From the NCBI RefSeq assembly GCF_028209625.1, contig NZ_JAQLDU010000005.1:67979-131978 (forward strand): a DNA stretch of 64,000 nucleotides. The letters are read 5' to 3'. The notes under the pieces were generated by a model that worked only from the letters and a program-made list of their open reading frames with translations, was not told where the DNA came from and ran no database searches. Both the position numbers and the translations under genes were made by a program. Source of the stretch: Collinsella aerofaciens. Its GTDB lineage: Bacteria > Actinomycetota > Coriobacteriia > Coriobacteriales > Coriobacteriaceae. Shown here in pieces: positions 53,591-63,095 of the stretch; position 1 is the stretch's first letter; each line of letters starts with the position of its first letter.

Positions 53591-55021
53591 CTAGTCCTCC
53601 TCGGACTCCTCAGCGAGGCGCTGAGCAGCCAGCTCGGGAGTGAGACCCTTGTACTCGGTCTCGCGGCCCTTAGCACTGACGACGCGGACAACCTCGCCAA
53701 TAAGCAAGAGCACGATGAAGATGACGATCATCGGGACCTTATCGCCAATCTCATCGACAGAGAACGGAATCAGCGTTGCAACGATAGCCAGAATCAGCTC
53801 GATGCAGGGAATAGCCAGCATGACCTTCATCTTGGCGCCCTTAAACGGGAACGTAAAGATACGCTCACGGTTGGGGTCGTTCTTACGAAGGTTGAGGAAT
53901 GCCGGGAACATCGGGATGTAGGTCAGCAGCAGGAAGACAACGGAGGTACCGAAGAGCATCCAGAAGACACCGTTGGAGATGGCGTCGATGGGAACCAGCT
54001 GCAGGCACAGCACCAGGGAGGCAACGATGGCGTTGACCAGGTTGGCGCCGTTGGGCATGTCGTCATCCGAGATCATCGAGGCGAAGACCTTGGGCATGTT
54101 GCCATGCTCGGCAGCATAGCGAGCAACGGAGTTGACGCCGAAGGACCAGGCAGCCATGTTGGCGAACAGCGTGATCAGGAAGGCGATGCAGATGACCTTA
54201 AAGATCATGGAATCGCCCACAATAGTCTGGACAGCGTAAATCATGCCGTAGTCGGGATCGATGGAATCGGCCGACACAGCAGCGCCGATGCCAAAGCCAG
54301 CGAACAGATAGATCACGGCGATGGACAGGCCGCCGACGATGATAGCCTTGGGGATATCGCGAGCGGGATCGGCCATATCGTCGGTCATGGTGCAGATGAC
54401 CTCGAAGCCCATGAAGTTAAAGATGATGATCGACAGGTAGCCGAGCGCGTTGGTGTTGGTGAGCTCGGGCAAGAAGGTGACAGCGGACATATCGTTCGCA
54501 AAACCGTTATCCATGGCGTACCAAATGCCCAAAGCGCCGACGATAACGGCAACGGCGACCTTGATGATGGCGCCGCCGTTCAGGACCCACTCGGAGTCGG
54601 CAGCCTTTGAGCGACCCATAAGATAGACAATCCACACAAAGGCAAGGTCGATACCAATCTTGGCAATCAGATTGAACTCGACGCCAAAGACCATGCCCAA
54701 AATGTCCGGGAACATAGTGGCCAGCGAGGCAATCCACAGCGGGTAGTTAACCCAGTAGTAGTACGAAATGCGGGCGCCCCACTTGTCGCCCAGGCCATCG
54801 CGTACCCAGTCGTAAATGCCGCCCTCACCGTCATAGGTAGTGCCGAGCTCGGCAACGACCATGCCATAAGGGAGCAGGAAGGTCAGAATCAGGAAGATCC
54901 ACCAGAAGAACTGCTGGTTGCCAATGGCAGCAGCAGGTGCGGCGGCCTCGCAAACGAAGACGACGCAGATGATGGTCGAGATGACCGTCAAGAAGGAAAG
55001 CTTTTTCTTTCCGTCGCTCAT
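53591..55021 (-). CDS. APC-family amino acid/polyamine antiporter, likely agmatine:putrescine exchanger
   Basis: A 476-residue permease with about twelve hydrophobic helices; the first has the APC-type region (FVCEAAAPAAAIGNQQFFWW) and GGEGGIYDWVRDGLG as in the family of glutamate:GABA and AguD-like exchangers. Its place upstream of agmatine deiminase suggests agmatine uptake in exchange for putrescine. The substrate is inferred from context. The last 20 residues are acidic. Confidence 0.82.
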   Translation of the reverse strand: MSDGKKKLSFLTVISTIICVVFVCEAAAPAAAIGNQQFFWWIFLILTFLLPYGMVVAELGTTYDGEGGIYDWVRDGLGDKWGARISYYYWVNYPLWIASLATMFPDILGMVFGVEFNLIAKIGIDLAFVWIVYLMGRSKAADSEWVLNGGAIIKVAVAVIVGALGIWYAMDNGFANDMSAVTFLPELTNTNALGYLSIIIFNFMGFEVICTMTDDMADPARDIPKAIIVGGLSIAVIYLFAGFGIGAAVSADSIDPDYGMIYAVQTIVGDSMIFKVICIAFLITLFANMAAWSFGVNSVARYAAEHGNMPKVFASMISDDDMPNGANLVNAIVASLVLCLQLVPIDAISNGVFWMLFGTSVVFLLLTYIPMFPAFLNLRKNDPNRERIFTFPFKGAKMKVMLAIPCIELILAIVATLIPFSVDEIGDKVPMIVIFIVLLLIGEVVRVVSAKGRETEYKGLTPELAAQRLAEESEED

Positions 55022-55147
55022 GATGAGCTCCTTCGCTCAGTCTTGGACAAATCGAGGTCCTTAAGATATTAAGGCAATTGCCGGGCCTCGGTGAGCGGGC
55101 GACAGGAGACGAGCATCCGCCGCCCGCAAACGTGCTTCTACGATGAA

Positions 55148-55310
55148 GTTACGCGGTTTTACCAAACCGCGTAACGGCTCGACGCTGCAAACGCCCCTAA
55201 GCGGCAATCTGACGTTCAATCGTCGGTCGCGTACCGAAGTACGCTTCCCTCCTCTTTCACGTCACCTTGCTCGCTTAGGGGCGTTTTCGCTGACCCATGC
55301 TCAACCTACG
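55148..55310 (+). repeat. Family II structured element, copy C
   Basis: P1: GTTACGCGGTTT / AAACCGCGTAAC. P2: AAACGCCCCTAAGC / GCTTAGGGGCGTTT. P3: TGACGT / ACGTCA. P4: GCGTAC CGAA GTACGC. It lies 20 bp beyond the stop of the permease gene on the opposite strand. Confidence 0.8.
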
Positions 55311-55330
55311 ATAATTCCAAGCTGAACGAG

Positions 55331-57568
55331 TTACTCGCTATAGCGGGTGGCGATGGCGGCTCGCACCATGCCGGTGCTCATGAGGTAGGTCACCAGGAAG
55401 TAGCCACCGTATGCTGCCAGGAAGATTGCACAGGTAAGGCCGACGGTGCCACCGATGCTCATATTTCCGAAAATGCTCACCAGCTCAATGATCACCTTAA
55501 GTGCCACAAAGGAGTGCGCCAGGCCCACTGCCAGCGGAAACAGGAAGAATACCGCTTGCTGCGCCATCACCGAATGGCGAATCTGGCGGTCGTCACAGCC
55601 GATCTGTGCCAGCACACGATAGCTGCGGCTGCCGTCGGCCACATTGGAGAGCTGCTGGATCGATAGGATTGCCGCGCACGCAACGACCAGCACAAAGCCA
55701 ATGTAGATGGCCAGATAGCTAATCATGCCGTTCATCTGCGCTGCTTGCGTGTACATCTCGGAACGCGTGATGAAGACTCCCCATCCCCCCGGCTCCTTGC
55801 CGTCAACGAGCAGATTGTCGAGCAAGGTGTATTTAATGCTCTCGTCTGCCTCGGTCGTATCCATACCCTGTTTGTAATTAACGAGCAGATTACTGGAATA
55901 CGGTTGCAGATTAAGCTGGGACAGCAGCTCATCGGCTACGACCACGGTACCGGGATTGCTGCCCATCGCCGAGTTGGCGATGGCCGCCGTGTCCTCGTCC
56001 GACTTATCGGTTGCGGGCTTGAGCGTATGCCCGCCCAAGGTTAGGGCATGGCCGCCAGCCATATACTTGGTGTACAGGTCGCCCAGCTCACCGCCCATAT
56101 CACACGTGAGCAGATACTGGTCGCGGCCAATGCTCACCGGCTCCTCGCCCATCATCTGGCGCAGTTTGTTGTACTGGCTCGCCGGCGTCACATACAGACC
56201 CATCGCATCGGCGTTGCTTCCCTCGAGCGCCTTGGGAAGCTTTTCGCCCATGGCCTTGCACATCTCACCCGCCACCACCGAGGGGCCCGAGCCGCCAAGC
56301 GGATAACTCAGATACGAATCGATCTGCACATGCTCACCGGCAACATCGGCGATATTGACCTTCTTGCCGGTCTCGTCGTTGTTGTCCGCCGACTTGCCCT
56401 TAATACCGTCTGCAACGTTATCGGGATCTTTACGATCGCCATGCCATGCAGCGTACAAATCGACCGTTGCATCGGCCAGCACCATGCGATCGGCCTCAGA
56501 CGGATTGACATACTCCTTGTAGTAGTCGAGCGTTTCGGGCGTGTAATAGACATACGTCTGAGACACGTCAACAGGGTTATAGCGCTCCAGATTCTCGTTC
56601 ATCACATTGGCAATCGACATACCGCAGGTCACCGAGGTAATGGCCAAAAACAGAATCATCGCGATGACGCCCATCGAAAAGCACACCGTATTGACCTTGG
56701 CCGAAAGCTGACGCACGGTAAACATATTGAGGCCGCGCCAATACACGCTGCGCAGGCTCTGCAGCAGCTTGATGAGCATGCCCGAAAGTCCCCAAAATAG
56801 GGCAAAGGTACCCACCGTAACCATGGCCGTGGTGATACCGAACTGGTTCATGGCCTCCTGCAGCTTACCCTCCGTCGCGGTGAGCGGGAACCCATCACGT
56901 AGCAGACGGTAATAGGCCACGCCCACAAGCACCACGCCCACAGCAAAGATGGCAATCGCAATCCAGGGGTTGCGCGTCTTGATGCTCTCGTTGCGCCGCT
57001 CGGCGCCCATAAGCTCGATGAGCTTGGTACGGCGCACGGCGCGAAGGTTCAGCAGTAGCGTAAGCACAAACATCACGAGCATGCAAGCAAGGGTCAGGTT
57101 GAACGCATGCACCGAGAAAAAGAAGTGGAAATTAGCGATCTGTGTCTTAAAGAGCGAGGCCGTAAAGAATGTCATGAGCTGGGAGAGCCCCACGCCCAGC
57201 ACAATGCCGGCGACAAAGGCGCCGACCGAAACGATCACGGTCTCGAGCGCCATGATCGTGGCAACGCGACCGCGCCCCATACCGAGCACCTGGTACAGGC
57301 CAAACTCCTTTTTGCGGCGTTTCATAATGAAGTTGTTGGCATACACCATCAAAAAGGCCATGACGCCGGCCAAAAAGTACGTCAGGTGGCCGAGCATGCT
57401 GCCCATGAGCTCGGACAGTCCCTCCTCCTTGATGCCGGCAATGTCGACCTGCATCGAGACGGTATTGAAGGCATAGAAGACCGTGACACCCAGGGTGAGC
57501 GTCAGCAAGTAGACAAGGTAATCGCGGCCGGCGCGGCGGACGTTGCCCCAAGCGAGTTTACAGAGCAT
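55331..57568 (-). CDS. ABC transporter permease, FtsX family (BceB-like)
   Basis: A 745-residue permease with two FtsX-type membrane blocks: four helices in the first 200 residues (after LAWGNVRRAGRDYLVYL), two about residues 220-300, and four near the end, with a large extracellular loop of about 250 residues (about 350-600). The arrangement of ten helices and one large loop is that of BceB/VraG bacitracin and peptide-sensing exporters. No adjacent histidine kinase was found, unlike in typical Bce modules. The ATG at 57568 lies within the end of the ATPase gene. Confidence 0.87.
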   Translation of the reverse strand: MLCKLAWGNVRRAGRDYLVYLLTLTLGVTVFYAFNTVSMQVDIAGIKEEGLSELMGSMLGHLTYFLAGVMAFLMVYANNFIMKRRKKEFGLYQVLGMGRGRVATIMALETVIVSVGAFVAGIVLGVGLSQLMTFFTASLFKTQIANFHFFFSVHAFNLTLACMLVMFVLTLLLNLRAVRRTKLIELMGAERRNESIKTRNPWIAIAIFAVGVVLVGVAYYRLLRDGFPLTATEGKLQEAMNQFGITTAMVTVGTFALFWGLSGMLIKLLQSLRSVYWRGLNMFTVRQLSAKVNTVCFSMGVIAMILFLAITSVTCGMSIANVMNENLERYNPVDVSQTYVYYTPETLDYYKEYVNPSEADRMVLADATVDLYAAWHGDRKDPDNVADGIKGKSADNNDETGKKVNIADVAGEHVQIDSYLSYPLGGSGPSVVAGEMCKAMGEKLPKALEGSNADAMGLYVTPASQYNKLRQMMGEEPVSIGRDQYLLTCDMGGELGDLYTKYMAGGHALTLGGHTLKPATDKSDEDTAAIANSAMGSNPGTVVVADELLSQLNLQPYSSNLLVNYKQGMDTTEADESIKYTLLDNLLVDGKEPGGWGVFITRSEMYTQAAQMNGMISYLAIYIGFVLVVACAAILSIQQLSNVADGSRSYRVLAQIGCDDRQIRHSVMAQQAVFFLFPLAVGLAHSFVALKVIIELVSIFGNMSIGGTVGLTCAIFLAAYGGYFLVTYLMSTGMVRAAIATRYSE

Positions 57569-58343
57569 CGGAGCCCTCACCGCCCATCATGGCAACGACC
57601 TCCATAATGCGGTCGAAGAACTCTCGGCGGTCGGTGTCGCCGCGGCGCAGCTCGGTGAAGATCTTGCCGTCGCGAATAAACAGCACACGGCTCGTGTAGC
57701 TGGCGGCAAAACTGTCGTGCGTAACCATGAGCACCGTGGCGCGCAGGCGGCGGTTAAGGGCCTCCAGGCTCTCGAGCAGCAGGCGGGCGCTCTTGGAATC
57801 GAGGGCGCCGGTGGGCTCGTCGGCCATGATCATGGTGGGGTCGGTGACGAGCGCGCGAGCAGCGGCGACACGCTGCTGCTGGCCGCCGGACATCTGGTAG
57901 GGATACTTGTCGAGCACCTGGCTAATGGACAGGCGCGCGGCCACATCCTGCACGCGGGTCGAGATTTCGGCCGAGTTTGTGCGGGCGATGGTGAGCGGCA
58001 GGGCTATGTTCTCGCGTGCCGTGAGCGTATCGAGCAGGTTGGAATCCTGGAAGATAAAGCCCAGCTCCTCACGGCGGAACTGCGAAAGCTTGGCCTGCTT
58101 CATGCGCGTCACGTCCTGGCCGTTGATGCGAATGGTGCCGCTCGTGGCGGCATCGATGGTCGACACGCAGTTGAGCAGCGTCGACTTGCCCGAGCCCGAG
58201 GCGCCCATGATACCGACGAATTCGCCGCGATTGACGGTAAAGCTGACGTCGTTGAGCGCACGGGTCACGTTGCCCAGCGCTCCATATACCTTTTCGAGAT
58301 GCGCGACCTCCAGTACTGGGGTCGCCATGTGCGTGGTTTGCAT
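57558..58343 (-). CDS. ABC transporter ATP-binding protein (BceA-like)
   Basis: A 261-residue ATPase: Walker [12 protein letters not shown], signature [10 protein letters not shown], Walker [12 protein letters not shown] and the switch His in VTHDS. It belongs with the BceB-like permease that follows (11-bp overlap). Such pairs pull peptide antibiotics away from lipid II intermediates or sense them. AAAGGA lies before the ATG. The intergenic space upstream (58344-58483) is shared with the divergent MutT-Vsr gene. Confidence 0.92.
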   Translation of the reverse strand: MQTTHMATPVLEVAHLEKVYGALGNVTRALNDVSFTVNRGEFVGIMGASGSGKSTLLNCVSTIDAATSGTIRINGQDVTRMKQAKLSQFRREELGFIFQDSNLLDTLTARENIALPLTIARTNSAEISTRVQDVAARLSISQVLDKYPYQMSGGQQQRVAAARALVTDPTMIMADEPTGALDSKSARLLLESLEALNRRLRATVLMVTHDSFAASYTSRVLFIRDGKIFTELRRGDTDRREFFDRIMEVVAMMGGEGSDAL

Positions 58344-58483
58344 ACCGAGTCCTTTCTTGCGATTAGTCTACGGCATCTATAGTCGCAAGAAGCCGAGTCG
58401 GCTACCATCGATATGGCTTACGCTTGCCTTACCGTTGTGTAAGGTAGTGCAGGGAACGTTTTGATGTTGAGGAAGGACTCCTG

Positions 58484-59473
58484 TTGAAGACTGTTCATGT
58501 TGCCGCTGGGATCATTCGCAAGGAAGGATCTGACGAGCTGCTTGCCGTGCAGCGCGGCTACGGCAACATGCAGGGACTATGGGAGTTCCCGGGCGGCAAA
58601 CTTCTGCGCGGCGAGACACCCGAAGACGCCGTGCGCCGCGAGCTTATGGAAGAGCTACAGGTAAAAGTCACCAACCTGCGTGATTTTTACACCGTTGAGT
58701 ATGACTACCCCGATTTTCATCTCTCAATGGAGTGTTACTACTGCTCGCTCGCCGATGAATCCGATGAGCCCCAGAAGCACGACCGCCAGCTCGATATCCG
58801 CTGGATTCCGCGCACCTCGCTTGCCACGGTGGAGTGGATGCCCGCCGACAAGGGGCTCATCGATGCTCTGATTGAGTTAAAGGAAGACCGGCTTGAGGCC
58901 AACGGCAGCACCAACGACGCCGAGACCGCCACGGCTGACGAGTCTGCCGCCAAATCCAAGCGTAAACCTAAGCGCCGCAGCAAAAAGCGCCCCAAGCCCG
59001 GCCTGCTGGACGGCATCGACACCTCGGACCTTTCCGCCGACGAGAGAGAGCTCGTGCGCCGTCGTGCCGCGATAAAAAAGTCCATGAAGGGCAACAAGCG
59101 CTCCAACACCAAGCCCGAGCTGCTCGTACGTCAGCGTCTACGGGCCGCAGGCCTTACGGGCTATCGTTTGGAATGGAAGGTTCCCGGCAAGCCCGACATC
59201 GCCTTTCCCGGGCGCAAGATCGCCATCTTCGTCAACGGCTGCTTTTGGCACCGCTGCCCCAAGTGCAACCCTAGCCAGCCCAAGCGCAACGTTGAGTTTT
59301 GGGAGGCAAAGTTCCGCCGCAACGTCGAGCGCGACCGCGCTGCCGTGGCAGCACTCACTCAAATGGGCTGGACACCCATAACCATCTGGGAATGCGAGCT
59401 CAAAAAAGACCGCATCGACGCCACGATGGAAAAGGTCATCGAGCAGGTGCGGGCTGCAGAGCCGCAGCGCTAA
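58484..59473 (+). CDS. Nudix hydrolase (MutT-like) fused to a Vsr mismatch endonuclease
   Basis: A 329-residue protein with two domains. Residues 1-130 are a nudix hydrolase: box G38-x5-E44-x7-R52-E53-L-x-E56-E57, in GGKLLRGETPEDAVRRELME. A basic linker follows (about 155-175). Residues about 185-320 match very short patch repair endonuclease: TKPELLVRQRLRAAG, KPDIAFPGRKIAIFVNGCFW and NVEFWEAKFRRNVERD. The first would clean nucleotide pools, the second nicks next to T:G mismatches. The start is a TTG with GAGGAAGGA upstream. No dcm gene is close. Confidence 0.85.
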   Translation: MKTVHVAAGIIRKEGSDELLAVQRGYGNMQGLWEFPGGKLLRGETPEDAVRRELMEELQVKVTNLRDFYTVEYDYPDFHLSMECYYCSLADESDEPQKHDRQLDIRWIPRTSLATVEWMPADKGLIDALIELKEDRLEANGSTNDAETATADESAAKSKRKPKRRSKKRPKPGLLDGIDTSDLSADERELVRRRAAIKKSMKGNKRSNTKPELLVRQRLRAAGLTGYRLEWKVPGKPDIAFPGRKIAIFVNGCFWHRCPKCNPSQPKRNVEFWEAKFRRNVERDRAAVAALTQMGWTPITIWECELKKDRIDATMEKVIEQVRAAEPQR

Positions 59474-59726
59474 CAGCGAGCATCCACACGCTCCGCACGT
59501 CCGCGCCACATCCACGTCACAAACCTTAGAAAGCCCTTAAGCCCAAAACCTTTCAAGAGTGTTACTCGATACCTCTGACCTGCAGTTTCACCGTAACATC
59601 AAACCAGGTTAAGCCTTTCTTTAGCGCTTCTTTGCAGCAGCCGCGGCATAATACTGCCAACGCACGGGACCTAGCAGCACACCCCGTGCGCAACCTTTTG
59701 GTGGACATCGAGGAGGCCGCATAAGC

Positions 59727-59936
59727 ATGCATTCTTCCAATGACGCAGCACAGCGGCCATCCCTAAATCATGCAAACCTTTTCTCCTTCCCCCCGACACA
59801 GAGAAACGGCCTCCTCGACTCCCCCACCACAAAAGCCAAGCGCTCAGCCGATCAGAGCCTCAACTTACGAGCTTCCTTCGAAAAGCTCCAAGCATCCCTA
59901 GACAAGGCGTTCCCCGAACAGGCAAGAGCAATCTAA
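59727..59936 (+). CDS. Small hypothetical protein
   Basis: A 69-codon frame with a strong ribosome site (GAGGAGG, about 10 bases before the ATG), ending 25 bp before the AraC gene. The sequence is rich in Ser, Asn, Pro and Arg, with a helical C-terminal part (FEKLQASLDKAFPEQA). No family is recognised. It could be a leader peptide or a small protein made with the AraC regulator. The 250 bp upstream hold no other gene; a stretch at 59560-59670 is moderately AT-rich and may be the promoter. Confidence 0.4.
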   Translation: MHSSNDAAQRPSLNHANLFSFPPTQRNGLLDSPTTKAKRSADQSLNLRASFEKLQASLDKAFPEQARAI

Positions 59937-59961
59937 GCCCATCGCGCTTTATACTGATGCC

Positions 59962-60900
59962 ATGCGAAACATGGATCACATAGAATTGCACCGCGGAGGA
60001 CGCGAGGAAGCGTTTCCCGAGACCGCCGAAGACTGGCCCTATATTGCCGAACGCGCAGAATTCGCTCGCTATCCGGGCAATTCCGTCCCCTGGCACTGGC
60101 ATTCCGAAGTTGAGCTTTTCTACATGGAGCAGGGAGCGATTGACTATCGAACGCACGCGGCTCATGAGCACGTACGCTTTGAGGAAGGGTCCGCCGGCTT
60201 TATCAACGGCGGCGTTTTGCACAGCACGCTGCAATCACCCAATTCGGCGCCAGCCATTCAAATGCTGCATATCTTTCAGCCGTCGATGCTCGGCGATCCC
60301 GCGGGACGTCTCCAAAAGCGCTACATCAACCCATTGCTTCAATGTCGAGGCGTCGATGTGCTCAAATGGTCGCCCACCAATCCCGACGATATGCCCTTTA
60401 TCGATTTGCTGAAGAGCTCCTTTAGCCACGACCTTCAACAGCCGCAGAACGAGATGGCGCTTCGAAATAGTTTGTCAGAGCTCTGGATTCAGATTAACGC
60501 CAAGACCGAACCGCTCTTTTCTTCCGACGGCGCCTCTTGGATGACCAGCCGCGACGTACAGTTCAAGGCAATCCTGGACTTTATCCGCGCAAACTATGCA
60601 GCCGCTATAGATGTGCCCCAGATGGCATCTGCAGCCGGCGTAAGTGAAAGAGAGTGTTACCGCATTATCGAAACTTGTGCAGGAACGACCCCGGCGGCAT
60701 ATCTACGCGCATACCGCATAAACCGTGCTTGCGAACTTTTGGCACACACCACGCGAACGGTACAGACAGTCGCGCGCCAATGCGGATTTATAACAGCAAG
60801 CCATCTTGGCCAGGTATTTAAAGAACAAATGGGGTGCACTCCTTCGAGCTATCGAGCAGCGAGGCAGAATCTCGATAGCACCAGGCAGAAATCCCGCTAG
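59962..60900 (+). CDS. AraC-family transcriptional regulator with cupin sensor
   Basis: A 312-residue regulator. The N-terminal part has a cupin-like sugar-binding fold (VPWHWHSEVELFYMEQG); the last 100 residues are the double HTH (MASAAGVSERECYRIIETCA then VARQCGFITASHLGQVFKEQ). It should activate genes for a carbohydrate or related compound. No target is evident; the HAD gene 56 bp downstream may be co-transcribed. Confidence 0.9.
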   Translation: MRNMDHIELHRGGREEAFPETAEDWPYIAERAEFARYPGNSVPWHWHSEVELFYMEQGAIDYRTHAAHEHVRFEEGSAGFINGGVLHSTLQSPNSAPAIQMLHIFQPSMLGDPAGRLQKRYINPLLQCRGVDVLKWSPTNPDDMPFIDLLKSSFSHDLQQPQNEMALRNSLSELWIQINAKTEPLFSSDGASWMTSRDVQFKAILDFIRANYAAAIDVPQMASAAGVSERECYRIIETCAGTTPAAYLRAYRINRACELLAHTTRTVQTVARQCGFITASHLGQVFKEQMGCTPSSYRAARQNLDSTRQKSR

Positions 60901-60956
60901 CCCTTCTTCTGTCACTGCATCAAACTTGCAGGCAAACAACAGAGAGGAGCAATCAT

Positions 60957-61580
60957 ATGAAGCACTTTGACCATATCGTATTTGACGTTGATGGGACATT
61001 GGCAGATACAGAAGAAAGCGTTCTGTCATCGCTTGTCCAGATTGTCCAAGAAGAGACCAGCAAAACGCTTCCCCGACACGAGCTTGACTTTGCCCTCGGC
61101 ATACCCGGCAAGGATGCCCTTGAGAAACTTGGGATCTACTCGCAGGCAACGTTGGATCGCTGGTGCCAAGTTGCCGCCAGCTTTAAAAGCACCATCAGCG
61201 TGTTTCCAGGTTTGCTTGAAGTCATCGCAACACTCGCCGATAGCGGCTGCAAACTTGGCATCGTCTCCTCACGTGCGCGCGACGAATACGCAAAAGAAAT
61301 TGCACCCCTTGGTTTCGATAAGTATTTTGAGCACATCATCCTTGTCGAAGACACAATCGAACATAAACCCGCACCCGCACCCATGCTCGAATATCTCCGA
61401 CGTGCGGGCGCGAATCCTGGCAACGTCGTCTACGTTGGCGACACCGTCTACGACGAACAATGCGCAACTTCAGCAGGGGTCAGTTTTGCCCGAGCAGCAT
61501 GGGGATCACACCAAGATATCCCAAACGCCACCTACAACCTCAAAACCCCCAACGACCTACTAACCCTAACAACCAAATAA
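60957..61580 (+). CDS. HAD-superfamily phosphatase (phosphoglycolate phosphatase-like)
   Basis: A 207-residue HAD hydrolase with the nucleophile motif FDVDGTLADTEE (residues 8-19), the second motif SSRARD and the acidic end motif GDTVYDEQCA. A helical cap follows the first motif. Such enzymes remove phosphate from phosphoglycolate, sugar phosphates or pyrophosphate. GAGAGGAGC lies upstream of the ATG. It follows the AraC gene and may be under its control. Confidence 0.88.
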   Translation: MKHFDHIVFDVDGTLADTEESVLSSLVQIVQEETSKTLPRHELDFALGIPGKDALEKLGIYSQATLDRWCQVAASFKSTISVFPGLLEVIATLADSGCKLGIVSSRARDEYAKEIAPLGFDKYFEHIILVEDTIEHKPAPAPMLEYLRRAGANPGNVVYVGDTVYDEQCATSAGVSFARAAWGSHQDIPNATYNLKTPNDLLTLTTK

Positions 61581-61599
61581 CTCACGCGTCCCACCCTTT

Positions 61600-61735
61600 C
61601 AGCCCTAACGCCACAAGGGCGATTGAGCAGGGCGGCTTGGGCGGGCCCCCGCACTTAGTTTCCAAAATCATTCCGCAGCGCGAAGGCTTCTTATTATTTT
61701 CAGACCTAACACCACAAGGGCGACGACCTCGAGCA
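61600..61735. repeat. Half copy of Family I with a direct repeat
   Basis: CAGCCCTAACGCCACAAGGG at 61600 recurs as CAGACCTAACACCACAAGGG at 61701, and each is followed by sequence leading into a Family I left arm. The first (to about 61690) has only the left half (CACTTAGTTTCCAAAATCAT then TCCGCAGCGCGAAGG), the second continues into the full copy. The rest of the 320-bp gap is made of these repeats. Confidence 0.65.
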
Positions 61736-61744
61736 GGTCAACTT

Positions 61745-61869
61745 GGGAGGGACGAGGGCTTAGTTCCCCAATCTTTCCGCAGGGGGCAAAAAGCCTCGCC
61801 GCACGAAGTGCGCAGCGAGGCTTTTTGCATGCCCGAGGACGATTGGGGAACTAAGCCCTCGTCCCTCCC
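61745..61869 (+). repeat. Family I palindromic element, copy 6
   Basis: Perfect 29-bp outer arms (61745-61773, 61841-61869), 33 bp beyond the aldolase stop. Inside TTTCCGCAGGGGGC, an inner stem AAAAAGCCTCGC with its complement, and GCATGCCCGAGGACG; the GGGC/GCCC pair again replaces GGAC/GTCC. Confidence 0.85.
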
Positions 61870-61902
61870 CGGGATATGTAGCGAGTCGGAGTACCCTTGC
61901 TG

Positions 61903-62760
61903 TTACTCTGCTTTGCCCACAGAGTTGAGGTTGGTCATGCGGATCTTAACCAGCTCGGTGATCTCGCGCATGCCCTCCTTGGCCGGCTTCTTGGGGTCGA
62001 AGCAGGCAGGGTTCTCGGCCATGTAGGCCATGAAGCCCTTGGTGTAGGCCTGACGCAGCTCGGTAGCGTAGTTGACCTTGCAGATGCCGTTCTTCACAGC
62101 CTCGGCAACCTGCTCATCGGGCACACCGGAGGTGCCGTGCAGAACCAGCGGCACGTCGACGGCGTCGCGGATGGCCTTGACCACGGACTGCTCGATGTGC
62201 GGATCGCTCGTGTACACGCCGTGGCTGGTGCCAACGCCAATGGCCAGCGAGGTGCAGCCGGTTCGCTCGACGAACTCCTTGGCCTCGGCCGGATCGGTGT
62301 AGGGGCTCTCGCCCTCAACCGCGGGACCGTCGTCCTCCTTGCCGCCAACCTTACCGAGCTCGGCCTCGACGGGCACGCCCATGGCGCGACCAGCGTCGGC
62401 AACGGACTTGGTCAGGGCGATGTTGTCCTCGAAGGACTCGTGCGAACCGTCGATCATGACGGAGGTGTAGCCCGTGCGGAAAGCCTGCATGCAGCGGTCA
62501 TAGCCATCGCCGTGATCGAGGTGCAGAGCGACGGGCACGGAAGCGCGCTCGGCGGCAGCCTTGACCATGCCGTAGAAGTAGTCCAGACCAGCGGTCTTGA
62601 TGGTGCCCGGGGTGGTCTGCATGATGACGGGGGACTTGGTCTCCTCGGCAGCAGCCAGAACGGCCATAACAAACTCGAGGTTCTCGACGTTGAACGCGCC
62701 GACGGCGTAGTGACCGGCCTGAGCGTCCTTGAGCATCTTTTCGGTGGTAACAAGTGCCAT
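61903..62760 (-). CDS. fba: Class II fructose-bisphosphate aldolase family protein
   Basis: A 285-residue zinc-dependent aldolase. It has the metal-binding HLDHGDGY (Asp and His), the activating Glu in VEAELGKVGG, GTSHGVY and HGTSG for phosphate and zinc binding. The length and sequence also fit tagatose-bisphosphate aldolase (GatY/KbaY); since phosphofructokinase is present, fructose bisphosphate is the simpler choice. The ATG at 62760 has GGAGAGGAG upstream. It is divergent from a DeoR regulator, which may control it. Confidence 0.88.
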   Translation of the reverse strand: MALVTTEKMLKDAQAGHYAVGAFNVENLEFVMAVLAAAEETKSPVIMQTTPGTIKTAGLDYFYGMVKAAAERASVPVALHLDHGDGYDRCMQAFRTGYTSVMIDGSHESFEDNIALTKSVADAGRAMGVPVEAELGKVGGKEDDGPAVEGESPYTDPAEAKEFVERTGCTSLAIGVGTSHGVYTSDPHIEQSVVKAIRDAVDVPLVLHGTSGVPDEQVAEAVKNGICKVNYATELRQAYTKGFMAYMAENPACFDPKKPAKEGMREITELVKIRMTNLNSVGKAE

Positions 62761-63095
62761 GAGCGTTTGCTCCTCTCCCTCGCCCGCATCTGGACATCGG
62801 GCGTACGTGTCCGCAAGGCGTTTTACCTTGTGTTTTGCTGCGCCCATTGTATGAAAATCGCATCTGTCGCATGTACGAGATATCGCCGGCACGCAGGCCA
62901 AAACGCTCGTTTTTGAAAAGCAAACGGAAGGGATTCAGGCTAAATTCCCCTATCCGACATTACCGTTTTCAAGCGAATCATCTTTCTTTTATAGAAAAGA
63001 TAAGTAATCGAAAGGCGTTTACTTGCTCAGAAAGAAAATGAACGAAAATAGACTCAACACAATTCCTGCAAATTTAGGTTGAGGATGGAGCAGCT
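62761..63095. promoter_or_regulatory. Divergent promoter region between the aldolase and DeoR genes
   Basis: 335 bp without a gene. The stretch from about 62980 to 63075 is AT-rich (CTTTCTTTTATAGAAAAGAT), with the small palindrome TCTTTTATAGAAAAGA, a likely operator or promoter. No coding potential was seen. Confidence 0.5.
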
